A stretch of 17,550 nucleotides of DNA from Puniceicoccales bacterium (GTDB lineage Bacteria > Verrucomicrobiota > Verrucomicrobiia > Opitutales > JAIRKQ01): the NCBI GenBank assembly GCA_031281895.1, contig JAITET010000015.1:1-17550 (forward strand), read 5' to 3'. Positions 7,160 to 14,724 of the stretch are shown here, in pieces. Position 1 is the stretch's first letter. Each line of letters starts with the position of its first letter. Below the pieces are notes generated by a model. That model saw only the letters and a list, made by a program, of their open reading frames with translations, did not search any database and was not told the DNA's origin. Position numbers and translations under genes: made by a program.

Positions 7160-7440
7160 TATTTATTAATTTCACGCAGCTCTGCCGGCGTAATATCATT
7201 CATTTTTTTCGTAATGAATGCTTTTATTTTGGCATTTGCTCCGTTAATTGCTTTTTCCACGACATTGGCTGATGTTCCACTTGGGAATTTCAAGTTTTTG
7301 ATCAAACCATCTCCTTGAACTTCTACATGTACGCCACCTTCGTCATATTTTTCAGTATATAAACTCAGCTCCTTTTGCATGGCTTCCATGCCATCCTTCA
7401 TTTGTGTCATGCTTTTCAGCAATTTTTCCATGTCTTCCAT
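7159..7440 (-). CDS. ybaB: YbaB/EbfC family nucleoid-associated protein
   Basis: The 93-residue protein has the typical layout: an N-terminal helix rich in Met, Lys and Glu (MEKLLKSMTQMKDGMEAMQKE), the central beta block VEVQGDGLIKNLKF that is the family hallmark, and a C-terminal helix (VEKAINGANAKIKAF). Family members form dimers that bind DNA and affect nucleoid structure. The start at 7440 is supported by AAAGGA a few bases upstream. In many bacteria this gene follows dnaX and precedes recR. Here it sits between a DUF502 gene and holA, another clamp-loader gene, so the link to the replisome is kept with a different subunit. Confidence 0.9.
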   Translation of the reverse strand: MEDMEKLLKSMTQMKDGMEAMQKELSLYTEKYDEGGVHVEVQGDGLIKNLKFPSGTSANVVEKAINGANAKIKAFITKKMNDITPAELREINK

Positions 7441-7453
7441 CTTTATCCTTTCG

Positions 7454-8089
7454 TTATTTTTTTGTTATTTTTCCACATGGTGGAGTAACAATTCCACCGG
7501 AAATTATAAATTTCATCCCATCGGTTACAGACATCTTAAGTTCAATAACTTTTCTTTTTGGAATGACCAGCAAAAAACCACTGGTTGGGTTAGGTGTTGT
7601 CGGAACAAACACGTTAACAACCGGTTCTCCTATTTTATCCGATACTTCGCCTTCAAATTTACTGGATAAAAATCCTATGGCATAGCTCCCCTCCTTGGGG
7701 TATTCGACGAGTAGAGTCTTACTGAAGGCCGCATCGCGGTTTGATCCAAATGTGCTGATTACCTGTTTGACCGTTTTATAGATGTTGTTAACAAAGGGAA
7801 CATGATTTATGAGTTTTTCCGTTAAACCTATGATCAATTTCCCGAGAAATAATTTCGACAGAAACCCGACAAATACAATGATGATTGTTACCAAACAAAT
7901 GGAAACAGCATTTGTTATGAAATACATGGTGGATGTGTTGCGAATACTAGCATCCATCCAACAGAATAATATTCTGCTGGCTGGAGCTCCGACATAGCGC
8001 AACATCAAATCTATAAAAAATAGTGTTACCCCAATGGGCAGAATCAGGACAATTCCAGTAATAAAAGACTTTCTAAGCGAAACTAACAT
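7454..8089 (-). CDS. DUF502 family membrane protein
   Basis: About 211 residues with two transmembrane helices: FITGIVLILPIGVTLFF near the N-terminus and an AVSICLVTIIIVFVGFL helix around residue 70. The soluble C-terminal half has the DUF502 signature VFVPTTPNPTSGFLLVIPK, preceded by KTLLVEYPKEGSYAIGF. The family is widespread in bacteria and its function is not settled. The frame extends to a GTG at 8107, but the ATG at 8089 places the hydrophobic helix where relatives have it. Neither start has a clear ribosome binding site. It is the first gene of a cluster with ybaB 13 bases downstream and then holA. It diverges from the M20 gene. Confidence 0.9.
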   Translation of the reverse strand: MLVSLRKSFITGIVLILPIGVTLFFIDLMLRYVGAPASRILFCWMDASIRNTSTMYFITNAVSICLVTIIIVFVGFLSKLFLGKLIIGLTEKLINHVPFVNNIYKTVKQVISTFGSNRDAAFSKTLLVEYPKEGSYAIGFLSSKFEGEVSDKIGEPVVNVFVPTTPNPTSGFLLVIPKRKVIELKMSVTDGMKFIISGGIVTPPCGKITKK

Positions 8090-8126
8090 CAAGATATAAA
8101 ACACCACAATACGAAAGCTACGAAGG

Positions 8127-8155
8127 TTGGCAACTGTAAAAAAAGTTTTTATAAA
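8127..8155 (+). promoter_or_regulatory. Candidate sigma70 promoter for the M20-mrdA genes
   Basis: TTGGCA (8127-8132), a 17-base spacer and TATAAA (8150-8155) match the consensus well. Transcription would start near 8162, giving a leader of at least 200 bases before the M20 start codon. It is in the gap between divergent genes. Confidence 0.55.
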
Positions 8156-8161
8156 ATTATT

Positions 8162-8366
8162 TCAGGGATAGCTATTAATGGGCTATAAATAGACTATATC
8201 CGAGGGTTTTGTTTCCTAAAATTAACAAGGTTTATTATTCAGAACAGCGACGATTCCTTTTTCTTCAACTGGGAAAATTTTTACCTCCTAAAACCTTAGT
8301 GGGACCATGGGGAAGCCACCCATTTTGTCGTCGAATAAATGGTTGTTCCGTTCAAGTTAACGCTTG
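8162..8366 (+). promoter_or_regulatory. Long 5' leader with several possible hairpins
   Basis: The stretch upstream of the M20 gene has no convincing ORF. Hairpin 1 pairs GGATAG/CTATT (8166-8176) with AATAG and the CTATATCC end (8188-8201), with small bulges. Hairpin 2 pairs ATGGG (8307-8311) with CCCAT (8319-8323) and is followed by TTTT; an alternative GTGG/CCAC pairing (8299-8302 with 8316-8319) excludes it. Hairpin 3 pairs TCAAG (8352-8356) with CTTGA (8363-8367), covering the upstream TTG and touching the first ATG. I recognise no known riboswitch class. Confidence 0.3.
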
Positions 8367-9740
8367 ATGGAAACATGGGAATTTTTACCTTGGGACAGAA
8401 TGGACTTAAAAAAGTTTTTGGCCGACTACGTTACATGTCAAAGTGTGTCATCGGATCTCACATTGGAGAGTGGTATGGCAAACGCCCGTAAATATTTGAT
8501 AGGATTTTTTAACAGTTTGGCCATCGAAACCCGGGAAGTAAAATTTGGAAAACATGCCGCTATCTTTGCCAAAACAGCCCAAATGCCTGACAAGCCGACC
8601 ATTTTAGTCTATGGGCACTATGACGTTCAACCAGCGGATGATGTGGAGCTATGGACGAGCGATCCTTTTGTTTTAACCGAAAGAGATGGCCGTTGGTATG
8701 GTAGAGGAGCATCGGACAACAAGGGTTGCCATTCCTCAGTTCTGATGGCAATCCATGATTTAATGACTACAAAACAAGAATTGCCGGTTAACTTAAAGTT
8801 CATCCTGGAAGGGGAAGAAGAAATTGGTAGCTGTAGCATGCCGCAACTTCTACACAGCATGCGGGATGAATTAGCTGCCGACTTTGCCCTCGTTGTAGAT
8901 ACTTGTTCGTTGGACAAGGAAAATATTGTCATCACAACGGGGTTGCGCGGAATAGTTGGATGTGAGGTAAAACTAAAGGGACAAGACCACGATTTGCATT
9001 CCGGGTACGGCGGATGCCTATTAAATCCCATAGGGGCACTCGTTGACCTTTGTTCAGCCTTGCATACCCCTGAAGGGCTTGTCAACGTTCCCAGTTTTTA
9101 CGATGAAGTTGTCCCTCCCCATAACTGGGAGCGGGAGCAAATGAAACGTTTGCCGAATCTAGATGATGAACTTAAAAAAAACCTTGGCATAAAATGTTTC
9201 AAACTTCCCAACGGTGATTTTTCTGCCGCTGAAACCATTCGATTTTTGCCGACACTGGAATTCAATGGTATCAGGGGAGGATTTCAAGGAACGGGCATAA
9301 AAACGATAATCCCAAATTGTGCCTCCGTCAAAATATCCTGCCGTTTGGTTCCCGATCAAAATGCCGAAAAGATTAAAAATTTATTGGCTGAAACAATTTC
9401 CAATCTTTGTCCCAAGGAAATGTCATTGGAAATAAAATTTGAACAGGCTTCGAATCCATATTTATTCGATGTGCGCAATAGCAAAAATGAAACACTTTCT
9501 AGGGCGATAAAAATCGTCGAAGAAGGTATTCAATCTACATTTGGCAACCCCCCGCTCTATTTGCGGGAAGGCGGAAGTATAGGATTGGTTTCCATGCTAA
9601 AGGAAACGTTGGGCATTGATTCCCTACTCATTGGACTATCTACGGCCAAAGACAATATCCATGCCCCCGATGAAAGTGTAGAAATTGCAATGTTGGAAAA
9701 AGGGAGGAAATTTTTTAGGGAATTTTTCCCAAAATTCTGA
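8367..9740 (+). CDS. M20 family metallopeptidase (dipeptidase/deacylase)
   Basis: A zinc-dependent M20 hydrolase of about 457 residues, expected to cleave dipeptides or related amides in the cytoplasm; the substrate cannot be told from sequence. The metal-site motifs are present in order: YGHYDVQPAD (His ligand and catalytic Asp), YGRGASDNKG (bridging Asp), EGEEEIGS (catalytic Glu and Glu ligand), VVDT (Asp ligand) and NIHAPDES (His ligand). The inserted dimerisation domain carries DLHSGYGG. The order and spacing fit the longer M20 dipeptidases common in Opitutae. Start is uncertain: ATG at 8367 and ATG at 8400 (MDLKKFLADYV, with GGGA four bases before) are both possible, and the second fits relatives slightly better. 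mrdA follows within 12 bases, so the two are probably co-transcribed. Confidence 0.93.
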   Translation: METWEFLPWDRMDLKKFLADYVTCQSVSSDLTLESGMANARKYLIGFFNSLAIETREVKFGKHAAIFAKTAQMPDKPTILVYGHYDVQPADDVELWTSDPFVLTERDGRWYGRGASDNKGCHSSVLMAIHDLMTTKQELPVNLKFILEGEEEIGSCSMPQLLHSMRDELAADFALVVDTCSLDKENIVITTGLRGIVGCEVKLKGQDHDLHSGYGGCLLNPIGALVDLCSALHTPEGLVNVPSFYDEVVPPHNWEREQMKRLPNLDDELKKNLGIKCFKLPNGDFSAAETIRFLPTLEFNGIRGGFQGTGIKTIIPNCASVKISCRLVPDQNAEKIKNLLAETISNLCPKEMSLEIKFEQASNPYLFDVRNSKNETLSRAIKIVEEGIQSTFGNPPLYLREGGSIGLVSMLKETLGIDSLLIGLSTAKDNIHAPDESVEIAMLEKGRKFFREFFPKF

Positions 9741-9751
9741 AATTGAAAAGC

Positions 9752-11656
9752 ATGCGAACCATTACCCATTTCCACAAATTGAGGAACAATCGCATAAAAA
9801 TGTTTTATGGGGTAGCAACGCTAGTATTTGCCTATCTGATTTGTGGGCTTTTCTATCGTCAAATTATTCAACATAGATATTTCCAACAGAAGGAAAGTCG
9901 TCAAAATTCACGGCGAATCGTTATCCCCGGCATGCGAGGAAATATTTACGATAGAAACGGCGTATTGTTAGCGGGGCATAGAAGTACTTTTTCCATTAGT
10001 CTATATTTACATGAATTATACGACGAATTCCGAGAGACATACCTAAAACGTGCAAATACTTTGCGACAGAATAATGTTAAATTTAACGCAAAGGAATTAC
10101 GCCGTGGTAGCAGGGTCGATGTCGTCAAAAAATACCTGGATTCCATCAATGAAACGATAGGGTCGAGCTACGCGGTTTCAAGCGATGCAATAGAAAAACA
10201 TTTGGCCCAAAAGTTTTTGCTGCCCATGAAGATTGCCGACGATATTTCCCAGGAGGTCTATGAAAGATTGATGTACATTCTGCCGAAGAATTCCCCTATG
10301 CAGCTGTCCATGGACGAGGTAAGGTACTATCCATATGGAGATCTTGCATGTCACATCATTGGATATGTAGCGATGGATGAGTACCATGGGCAATCTTTGG
10401 ACGAAAAGATCAAAACATTTACCACTAAATGCCAAATGGGAAAATCGGGGATTGAGCTGGGCGCGGATGAGGTTTTACGTGGGATCCCCGGCCACGAGCT
10501 GTGGCAGATTGATACCCTTGGAATGGCGAGGACTTTGCTAAAATCTGAAAGTCCTAGGCATGGTAGTTCCATACGGCTTAGCGTCGATAAAAATTTGCAA
10601 GGTGTGGTCGAGCGGGCTCTCGGAGATAATAGGGGTTGTGCAATTGTAATGAATGTGCGCAATGGTGAAATCCTGGCAATGACAAGCAAGCCATCCTACA
10701 ACATAAATCTGCTAATTCCGAAAATTTCCTATGACACCTATGATCAGATAACCTCAAAAGGTGGCTGGTTGAATCTGGCAACCCAGGGAAAATTTCCTCT
10801 TGGTTCCGTATTTAAATTAGTTTCATCCATAGCATTTTTACAGTCCGGTGAAGTGCTAGGAACAGATTCCGTTTTTTGCTCAGGCGTAACGGAAGTTGGT
10901 GGTAGAAAATTTACCTGTAAAAATCACACGAGTAACATCGACATAACATTTGAGGATGCCATCGCTAGGAGTTGTAATACCTTTTTCTATGAAAATGCCA
11001 AGAAAGTAAAAAAGGATAGGCTAATTAAAACCGCCATTGAGCTGGGTTTTTCCGAAAAAACTGGTATTGAATTACCCCATGAGGGCAAAGGTTTTGTTCC
11101 CACCGAAGCATGGAAAAAAGCTCAAGGTTTTGGGAGTTGGGTTGGCGGAGACACCCTTAATCTATCAATAGGCCAGGGATATTTGCTTGTCACTCCCATT
11201 GAAGTTTGCTGTTTTACTTCCTCAATTGCGGCAAACAGGTTACGAACAAAACCGACAATTTTTTTCAATGGAAACTGTGGCAATTTGCCCAATTATCCGT
11301 CCCTTGGTCTGGATGAGATGGATTACAATTTCCGAGTCAATGCAATGGTTGAGGTCGTAGAAAATCGGTCGGGCAAACATGCCAAGGTAGAAAATTTAAA
11401 AGTCGCAGGGAAAACAGGAACAGCTCAGTTTTTCGACCATGGGGAAAAAAGAAATCTGGCATGGTTTACCTGCTTTGCCCCCGTCGACGACCCTGAAATT
11501 GCTGTTACTGTCATGGTCCAGGAAAAAAGTCAATATGACTCCTATTGGGGAGGGACAAATGCCGCTCCCATAGCAAAAAAAATCATCGCAGAATATTTTA
11601 CCAAGAAACAAATTTCTACACTTAGAGACACTTCCCTGTGCACCAGCGAGCTGTAA
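9752..11656 (+). CDS. mrdA: Penicillin-binding protein 2 (elongasome transpeptidase)
   Basis: PBP2 cross-links peptidoglycan during side-wall growth with RodA and MreB. About 634 residues, the normal size. A single N-terminal membrane helix (near residues 17-36) is followed by the pedestal domain starting RRIVIPGMRGNIYDRNG. The transpeptidase motifs are complete: S-V-F-K with the active-site Ser at residue 352, S-C-N at 407-409 and K-T-G at 554-556 in VAGKTGTAQF. Further family blocks are GIPGHELWQIDTLG and LSIGQGYLLVTP. The frame opens with TTG at 9743; the ATG at 9752 is preferred, with weak GAAAAG upstream. An inverted repeat, GGGAATTTTTCCC at the end of the M20 gene, lies at the junction. 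rodA and mreBCD are not visible here. Confidence 0.95.
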   Translation: MRTITHFHKLRNNRIKMFYGVATLVFAYLICGLFYRQIIQHRYFQQKESRQNSRRIVIPGMRGNIYDRNGVLLAGHRSTFSISLYLHELYDEFRETYLKRANTLRQNNVKFNAKELRRGSRVDVVKKYLDSINETIGSSYAVSSDAIEKHLAQKFLLPMKIADDISQEVYERLMYILPKNSPMQLSMDEVRYYPYGDLACHIIGYVAMDEYHGQSLDEKIKTFTTKCQMGKSGIELGADEVLRGIPGHELWQIDTLGMARTLLKSESPRHGSSIRLSVDKNLQGVVERALGDNRGCAIVMNVRNGEILAMTSKPSYNINLLIPKISYDTYDQITSKGGWLNLATQGKFPLGSVFKLVSSIAFLQSGEVLGTDSVFCSGVTEVGGRKFTCKNHTSNIDITFEDAIARSCNTFFYENAKKVKKDRLIKTAIELGFSEKTGIELPHEGKGFVPTEAWKKAQGFGSWVGGDTLNLSIGQGYLLVTPIEVCCFTSSIAANRLRTKPTIFFNGNCGNLPNYPSLGLDEMDYNFRVNAMVEVVENRSGKHAKVENLKVAGKTGTAQFFDHGEKRNLAWFTCFAPVDDPEIAVTVMVQEKSQYDSYWGGTNAAPIAKKIIAEYFTKKQISTLRDTSLCTSEL

Positions 11657-11990
11657 TCAACTGACTCTCTGACATTGTCCATCATATTGCAATGATTTTA
11701 TCTTTCGCAATGATATTTCTTCGACTTGAACAACTCTGTTTTCTTTTATATTTTTCATTGACATGGGAAAAAACTGAGAAACTTTTCGAGAAAGGAGATT
11801 TTTCACTCCATACGAAAACTCCCGGCCAAAACTAAAATTAATGAACTGCCTCCACGACACTGCGGATCAACATGATGCCGTCATACTTTTTTAAGTCAAG
11901 TGTATTTCAAATTTTATTTCATCGCCCATAATTTGTGGAGAGACTTTACTTGCAAGCCATGGGAAAATTTTTATCTAGTGCACCAATTTT
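11657..11990. other. Intergenic region between mrdA and pheT
   Basis: No gene is convincing. A weak hairpin ATCAT/ATGAT (11681-11696) followed by TTTATCTTT could end mrdA transcription. GCAATGAT occurs twice, 18 bases apart (near 11690 and 11707). A 19-codon plus-strand ORF (11872-11931) has four Phe codons, and its stop codon lies in the 5' side of a possible CCCAT/ATGGG stem (11925-11929 with 11959-11963) followed by AAAATTTTTATC. I see no clear sigma70 promoter for pheT, and pheT has no ribosome binding site. Confidence 0.4.
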
Positions 11991-14420
11991 ATGAAAGTAA
12001 GCGCAAAGTGGTTGAGTAGGTATTTGGACATAAGAATTGGCGAAGAAGAGCTTTGTGAAGCTCTTACCAGCATTGGGCTAGAAGTCGAAGGAATTGAACA
12101 CCTGGGAACTGCTAGGCAAAAAACACTCGTCGTGGGGGAGATTAGAGAAATTCGACAGCACCCCAATGCCGAGAAATTGTCAGTGTGTACGGTGTGTGTC
12201 GGATCAAACGATATCCGACAGATTGTTTGTGGGGCAAAAAATTTTAAACTGAATGACCATGTTCCCGTTGCGTTGCCCGGAACGATATTGCCTGGAGGTT
12301 TTAAAATCAACAAAAGTAACCTGCGTGGGATTGATTCCGATGGCATGATGTGTAGTGGGAAAGAACTTGGTTTGGGCGAAGATCACTCCGGCCTACTGAT
12401 TCTCGAACGAAGTACGCCCGTTGGAACGTATCTCCACGATGCCATTGATGTTAATTGGGACACCATTTTCGACCTATCGTTGACTGCAAATCGGGGAGAT
12501 TGTCTAAGCCACATTGGAATTGCACGGGATTTAGCAACAAAGTTAAACACAACATTGAAACCTCCGCAAATCCATGGAATTGAAGTTTCTGAAAGGGAAA
12601 GGCCACAGGGGCATTTTTTGGAAAAAATTTCCATCGAAACTGACAATTGTGGATACTATTCAGCCATTTGCATAAAAAATATTAAAATTGGGGATAGTCC
12701 CGATTGGATGAAGCGTGATCTCGCAGCCGTTGGAGTGAGGTCCATTAGTAATGCGGTGGACATTGGCAATTGGGTAATGATGGAAACGGGGCAACCGGTA
12801 CACGTTTTCGACGCAAAAAAAATCCGAGGAAACCAACTAATCATCAGGCAAGCAAAGGATGGGGAAACCATCATTTCCCTCGATGGTCAGAAAAGAATAT
12901 TAAACGGAGACATGGTTGTAATTTGTGACATGGAACGTCCGCTTGTCGTTGCAGGTATTACCGGTAGCATAGATGCGGAAGTCGATGGCAATACAACGGA
13001 TATTTTGATAGAAAGTGCCTATTTCAATCCGGACAACATAAGAAGGTCCGCCAAGACTTTGAATATTTCCACGGAGAGCTCCTACAGGTTTTCCCGGGAC
13101 ATTGATAAAGCAAATATTGCGAACCATGGAATGCGGGTAGCAAATTTGATGGCGGAAATCTGCGGAGGTGAAGTTGTTGCAGCGTGTTGGAAAGTGGACA
13201 ATTTAAGGGAAAAAACCATAGTTATCGACTTTCAACCATCGTTGATAGAAGAATTATGCGGCTTTGCCATTCCCATCGAAATTGCGGAAAATATTTTGAC
13301 AAAACTTGGGTTTCTCATCGAAAAATCAAATGGAAAGAATTGGAAGATGACGGTGCCAGCACATCGTCCAGATATAACCTGCACTCCCGACATCGTGTCC
13401 GAATGTCTGAGGATATATGGTACGGATAAAATTCCGACGACTCCTACGAAATGTACCGGTATTCAACATGAGTCAGACCGTTCGGCGGTATTCTGCCAAA
13501 ATGTAAGTAATTACCTGGCCGGTCAAGGATTTTTCGAGTGCTATAATTTTGCCCTTCGCAGTGGCAATGAAATAGAAAATTTGTTTGGGGAAAATGCAGC
13601 CCTATCCATGCGTAACCCTTTCAATGCCGATCAAAGCTGCTACAGGAACTCATTAATCCCTGGATTACTAGACGCCGTTAAATTCAACATCCAAAATGGC
13701 AATTCGGATATTAAATTTTTCGAAACGGGGCATGTGGTGCTGAGGATCGGTGAAAAGTTTAACGAATGTTTGGCCATCGGCTGTGTGATGCCAACCAAAC
13801 CGTTGGAACGTTCATGGCAATCGATAAAAGCGGCAGATTTTTATGATGTTAAGGCTTTAATTTTGCCAATTTTAAAAAATTTCTCCCAGCGGCTATCACA
13901 GTTTAACCCCATAAAAATTAGCAACATTTGGCAGCCCGAACATGCGGCCTGTTGTGGATTCTTAAACCATGAAAAGTTTCAGGCAACATGTGGATTTCTT
14001 AGTGGGGAACTGACCAAGGCTTTTGACATCAAACAGTATGTTCTTGCAGCTGAAATAGTGATTCATCCCACCATTTTTAGTAGAAAACTGGAAAAAATTT
14101 CCCATAAACCATTCAGCCAATTTCCCCGCATATCAAAGGATCTGTCTCTCATAGTAAAACTTTATGAACCTGCTGCCAATGTCGAAGATAAAGTAATGAA
14201 AGCCGCCCAGAAGAGCATTTCGAATGACGTTTTCATAGAATCAATCAAGGTTTTTGATGTTTACCAAGGTAAAGAAATCCCAGATGGCACAAAGAATATT
14301 GGACTAACGATAAATTATCGTTCCAATGGTAGAACATTGGTAGATTCCGAAATACAGGCGGCATTTAATGCCATGCAATCGGAAGTTGAAAAATCATATG
14401 AGATAAGGAAACAATCATGA
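11991..14420 (+). CDS. pheT: Phenylalanyl-tRNA synthetase beta subunit
   Basis: PheT pairs with PheS as an alpha2-beta2 enzyme charging tRNA-Phe; beta carries tRNA binding and editing. The 809-residue length is normal (E. coli 795). Domains in order: the opening MKVSAKWLSRYLD; the OB-fold tRNA-binding domain (VVGEIREIRQHPNAEKLSVC to DGMMCSGKELGL); the B3/B4 editing region (VGVRSISNAVDIGNWVMMETGQPVHVFDA); B5 (VPAHRPDITCTPDIVSECLRIYG); the catalytic-like domain; and the C-terminal anticodon-binding FDX-ACB domain (FSQFPRISKDLSLIV to the end). The start is the family's usual one despite the missing ribosome binding site. pheS is not upstream, unlike many genomes. The stop overlaps gatC by four bases (ATGA), so translation is coupled. 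Confidence 0.97.
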   Translation: MKVSAKWLSRYLDIRIGEEELCEALTSIGLEVEGIEHLGTARQKTLVVGEIREIRQHPNAEKLSVCTVCVGSNDIRQIVCGAKNFKLNDHVPVALPGTILPGGFKINKSNLRGIDSDGMMCSGKELGLGEDHSGLLILERSTPVGTYLHDAIDVNWDTIFDLSLTANRGDCLSHIGIARDLATKLNTTLKPPQIHGIEVSERERPQGHFLEKISIETDNCGYYSAICIKNIKIGDSPDWMKRDLAAVGVRSISNAVDIGNWVMMETGQPVHVFDAKKIRGNQLIIRQAKDGETIISLDGQKRILNGDMVVICDMERPLVVAGITGSIDAEVDGNTTDILIESAYFNPDNIRRSAKTLNISTESSYRFSRDIDKANIANHGMRVANLMAEICGGEVVAACWKVDNLREKTIVIDFQPSLIEELCGFAIPIEIAENILTKLGFLIEKSNGKNWKMTVPAHRPDITCTPDIVSECLRIYGTDKIPTTPTKCTGIQHESDRSAVFCQNVSNYLAGQGFFECYNFALRSGNEIENLFGENAALSMRNPFNADQSCYRNSLIPGLLDAVKFNIQNGNSDIKFFETGHVVLRIGEKFNECLAIGCVMPTKPLERSWQSIKAADFYDVKALILPILKNFSQRLSQFNPIKISNIWQPEHAACCGFLNHEKFQATCGFLSGELTKAFDIKQYVLAAEIVIHPTIFSRKLEKISHKPFSQFPRISKDLSLIVKLYEPAANVEDKVMKAAQKSISNDVFIESIKVFDVYQGKEIPDGTKNIGLTINYRSNGRTLVDSEIQAAFNAMQSEVEKSYEIRKQS

Positions 14421-14716
14421 AAGATAAAAGTTTTGACCATAGCGTACACATCGAAAATATCGCAACACTGGCACGCATTCACTTGGCAGACCAAGAACGA
14501 CAAGATCTGGCGAAAAGTCTCGATGAAATTTTAGAATACTTCGATAAGCTAAGAACAGTGAATGTTGAAGGCGTAGAACCGTCGGCCCATGCATTCCCGC
14601 TCTATGATATTCTCCGGGATGATGAAGTTGGAACTCCATTTGATGTAAAGACCGCCCTACAAAATGTTCCTAAACGGAGAAATAATCAGGTTATAGTGCC
14701 AAAAATCGTGGAATAG
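14417..14716 (+). CDS. gatC: Asp/Glu-tRNA amidotransferase subunit C
   Basis: GatC is the small subunit of the GatCAB amidotransferase, which converts Glu-tRNA-Gln and/or Asp-tRNA-Asn to the amidated form; it wraps GatA and bridges it to GatB. The 99-residue protein has the family pattern: VHIENIATLARIHLADQE near the start, LDEILEYFDKLRTVNVEGVEPSAHAF in the middle and a C-terminal tail with RDDEVG and IVPKIVE. The start codon overlaps the pheT stop, and gatA begins eight bases after its stop. The complex implies that this organism probably makes at least one of its Gln/Asn tRNAs by the indirect route. Confidence 0.95.
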   Translation: MKDKSFDHSVHIENIATLARIHLADQERQDLAKSLDEILEYFDKLRTVNVEGVEPSAHAFPLYDILRDDEVGTPFDVKTALQNVPKRRNNQVIVPKIVE

Positions 14717-14724
14717 GAAAACTC

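Noticed and set aside
8560..9085. Long minus-strand ORFs inside the M20 gene
   Set aside because: They are antisense shadows of a gene whose plus-strand frame carries all M20 motifs.
11657..11860. Minus-strand 67-codon ORF next to the mrdA stop
   Set aside because: It begins with GTG, has no ribosome binding site and no recognisable family. Composition is plausible, so it is not excluded, but support is too weak to annotate.
11946..11958. CTTTACTTGCAA upstream of pheT matching, inverted, the loop of the 1745-1855 element
   Set aside because: Several exact 12-base matches are expected by chance in a window of this size, especially in AT-rich DNA.
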